From the NCBI GenBank assembly GCA_964412395.1, contig CAYPOY010000082.1, forward strand, positions 1 through 17,537: a DNA stretch of 17,537 nucleotides, written 5' to 3'. The translations under genes were made by a program, and so were the position numbers. This stretch comes from CAYPOY01 sp964412395. Its GTDB lineage: Bacteria; Chloroflexota; Anaerolineae; B4-G1. Positions 16,093-17,537 of this stretch are shown here, one piece after another (positions within the stretch are counted from its first letter, which is position 1; the number at the start of each line of letters is the position of its first letter). The notes under the pieces are model-generated. The model saw only the letters and a program-made list of their open reading frames with translations. It made no database searches and had not been told where the DNA came from.

Positions 16093-16220
16093 GTGGGTAG
16101 ATTGGTAAGTTGGTAAATTGGTAGATTGGTAGTTGGTAGACCGGGAAGGTGGTCGTTTACCAGTTTCCCAATTTACCAATGTACCAGTTTCCCAATATAC
16201 TAGTTTACCAGTGTACCAAC
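16093..16220. repeat. GGTA octamer repeats in two opposed arms between dppB and dppC
   Basis: The left arm (about 16093-16140) is a run of GGTAGATT/GGTAAGTT/GGTAAATT units. The right arm (about 16155-16220) is the same motif on the other strand (TTTACCAG, TTTCCCAA, TTTACCAA). The two arms could fold into a long imperfect hairpin. It fills the whole gap between the two permease genes up to the ribosome site AGGAGGTGA. Related half-copies lie at 9677-9753. Confidence 0.8.
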
Positions 16221-16234
16221 ATAGGAGGTGACAG

Positions 16235-17236
16235 ATGGCGATTTCGGAGACAGCAGTACATGAACGGCGCAAGACCGCCAGCCTGTGGAGCGACGCCCTT
16301 TATCGTTTGACCCGTAACAAGGCGGCCATTGTCGGGGGCACGATGGTTGTCTTGCTCACTCTGACGGCAATCTTCGCTGCGCGGGTCGCGCCTTATTCCT
16401 ATTCCGAACAGGACCGCATGCAGACGGACGCCGTGCCTGCCTGGATGATTACCCTGTTCCCCATGATTGAGGCCTACGCCAGGATCACCGACCAGTTCTC
16501 ACTGGGGGCCGACTACGTAGGCCGCGATTTATTGAGCCGCATTATCTACGGTACCCAGATATCTTTATCTGTAGCCTACGTAGGACCGATCATCGCCTTG
16601 CTGGTGGGCACCGTATACGGCTTGATCTCGGGCTTCTTCGGGGGGAAGGTGGATAACATCCTGATGCGCTTCGTGGACATTATGTACGCTTTCCCCACGA
16701 TGTTGTTGATCATCATGATGATGGCCTTTTTCCGCTCCGCTTTTGCCGAGAGCGAACCGGGGACATTTGCCTACGCGATGAATGCCCTTGACCGGCGTTT
16801 CGGAGGTATGCTGTTCATCTTCATCGGTATCGGCATCACGGCCTGGATGGGGACGGCGCGCCTGGCGCGGGGCCAGGTGCTTTCGTTGCGGGAGCAGGAA
16901 TTCGCACTGGCGGCGCAGGCGATGGGGGCCGGTAGTGGACGCATTATCTTTCGCCATCTCCTGCCCAACGTTCTCGGCCTCCTGGTGATAAACGTGACGC
17001 TGGCCATCCCCCGCTACATCTCGTTCGAGGCATTCCTGAGTTTTATCGGCCTGGGAGTGAACGCGCCGACGCCAAGTTGGGGTTCGATGCTCTCTGATGG
17101 ATCGCTGGCGATTCGTACCTATCCGCACCAGGCCATCATCCCTGCGTTGGCGCTCTCCATCACCATGTTTGCTTTCAATTTTCTGGGCGACGGGTTACGC
17201 GACGCGCTGGACCCGCGCCTGCGCGGTGTGCAATAA
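16235..17236 (+). CDS. dppC: Peptide ABC transporter permease (DppC/OppC-like)
   Basis: Second channel subunit, pairing with the DppB-like protein. The start ATG at 16235 follows a near-perfect AGGAGGTGA. The 333-residue protein has an N-terminal cytoplasmic segment, first helix (AAIVGGTMVVLLTLTAIFAA), the extracellular GADYVGRDLLSRIIYGTQIS motif, the permease core and EAA loop (EFALAAQAMGAGSGRIIFRH), then FIGLGVNAPTPSWGSML and a C-terminal LDPRLRG. These are standard family features. Last gene of the operon, with a terminator 35 bases downstream. Unlike the DppC modules at 3-6890 it stops after the permease, with no extra helix or peptidase fold. Confidence 0.95.
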   Translation: MAISETAVHERRKTASLWSDALYRLTRNKAAIVGGTMVVLLTLTAIFAARVAPYSYSEQDRMQTDAVPAWMITLFPMIEAYARITDQFSLGADYVGRDLLSRIIYGTQISLSVAYVGPIIALLVGTVYGLISGFFGGKVDNILMRFVDIMYAFPTMLLIIMMMAFFRSAFAESEPGTFAYAMNALDRRFGGMLFIFIGIGITAWMGTARLARGQVLSLREQEFALAAQAMGAGSGRIIFRHLLPNVLGLLVINVTLAIPRYISFEAFLSFIGLGVNAPTPSWGSMLSDGSLAIRTYPHQAIIPALALSITMFAFNFLGDGLRDALDPRLRGVQ

Positions 17237-17270
17237 CCCATACTTCCCGCGAAACAAATCCGTCGGTCAG

Positions 17271-17308
17271 CGGGCGGTGGCGCAAACATGCTGCCGCCCG
17301 TTTTGTTT
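17271..17308 (+). terminator. Intrinsic terminator after the transporter operon
   Basis: CGGGCGG (17271-17277) pairs with CCGCCCG (17294-17300), and the stem can be extended by wobble pairs. TTTTGTTT follows directly. It lies 34 bases after the dppC-like stop. Confidence 0.75.
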
Positions 17309-17344
17309 CTCTCGGCAAGCCTTCACGGGCATCCCCGCTCACCT

Positions 17345-17373
17345 TTGACAGCGCACTCGAAGTGTGCTAAACT
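17345..17373 (+). promoter_or_regulatory. Sigma70 promoter with a palindrome filling its spacer
   Basis: TTGACA (17345-17350) and TAAACT (17368-17373) are separated by exactly 17 bases. The spacer GCGCACTCGAAGTGTGC is an imperfect palindrome (arms GCGCACT and AGTGTGC, six of seven paired), a likely operator position. It would drive whatever lies beyond the window edge. Confidence 0.6.
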
Positions 17374-17389
17374 CAACCTGCAGCAGAGC

Positions 17390-17537
17390 ATGAACCCGCC
17401 ACGTTTCTCATGGCATCTATCAGTGCTATACAAGTTGGGTTCGATGATCATCAAGGAGACTGAATGAAATCTGTTCCTTCCTTACTTTGACAATGGCACA
17501 TTAGCCGAGAGCTTTTCCCGGCGTAGCGTAGGACCTT
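17390..17537 (+). other. Start of an unresolved transcription unit at the right edge
   Basis: An ATG at 17390 opens a 25-codon frame ending TGA 17465-17467 (MNPPRFSWHLSVLYK...). A second ATG at 17464, after AAGGAGAC, gives only eight codons. After the 17465 stop the same frame is open to the window end (NLFLPYFDNGTLAESFSRRS) and looks protein-like, so a one-base error or a frameshift at the start of a real gene is possible. Too little is visible to name it. Confidence 0.25.

Noticed and set aside
16051..16272. Minus-strand frame reading repeated NWETGK/YQSTN units
   Set aside because: It is a translation of the GGTA octamer repeats and has no support as a gene.

Overview
The window looks like a piece of a GC-rich, free-living bacterial genome, most likely Chloroflexota (Anaerolineae-like). 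This is inferred from the Thr/Pro-rich linkers right after lipoprotein signal peptides, the many intergenic repeat families (GGTA octamers, an ATCTGCG-type palindrome, TTTGTCAT runs, AGACCTC palindromes) and the style of the ABC transporter genes. No rRNA, tRNA or CRISPR array is visible. All supported genes are on the + strand.

Left part (1-6890): two tandem paralogous genes for very large membrane proteins. The complete copy (2847-6890) carries, in one chain, a Chloroflexi-style N-terminal module, a DppB-like permease, a repeat-built linker, a DppC-like permease, an extra transmembrane helix, a PA-like domain and an M28-fold peptidase domain. The left copy (3-2642) is cut by the window edge inside the equivalent linker, so only DppC + PA + M28 is seen. 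In both copies the M28 domain lacks the same three catalytic or metal-binding residues, so it is probably a binding domain rather than an active peptidase. Between the two lies a small frameshifted ORF whose stop overlaps the next start (ATGA).

Middle part (6891-10756): a lipoprotein M1-family metallopeptidase with intact HExxH-18-E; a 350-base gap holding a 160-base MITE-like palindromic element and the trmD promoter; trmD with a low-complexity in-frame insert; then an ECF sigma factor overlapping a small Arg/Trp-rich protein with an internal duplication.

Right part (10753-17308): a complete peptide/dipeptide-type ABC importer operon: a near-perfect sigma70 promoter, oppD-like and oppF-like ATPases (overlapping), a lipoprotein solute-binding protein, dppB-like and dppC-like permeases, and an intrinsic terminator. 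After it comes a new promoter and the 5' end of something that leaves the window.

Together the genes suggest a locus for extracellular peptide breakdown and uptake: surface peptidase (M1), a conventional five-part peptide importer, and two unconventional fused permeases that lack their own ATPase and binding protein and instead carry a tethered M28-like domain outside the membrane. The main unusual signal is this fused permease-pseudopeptidase pair, together with intergenic-type palindromic repeats read in frame as protein linkers.
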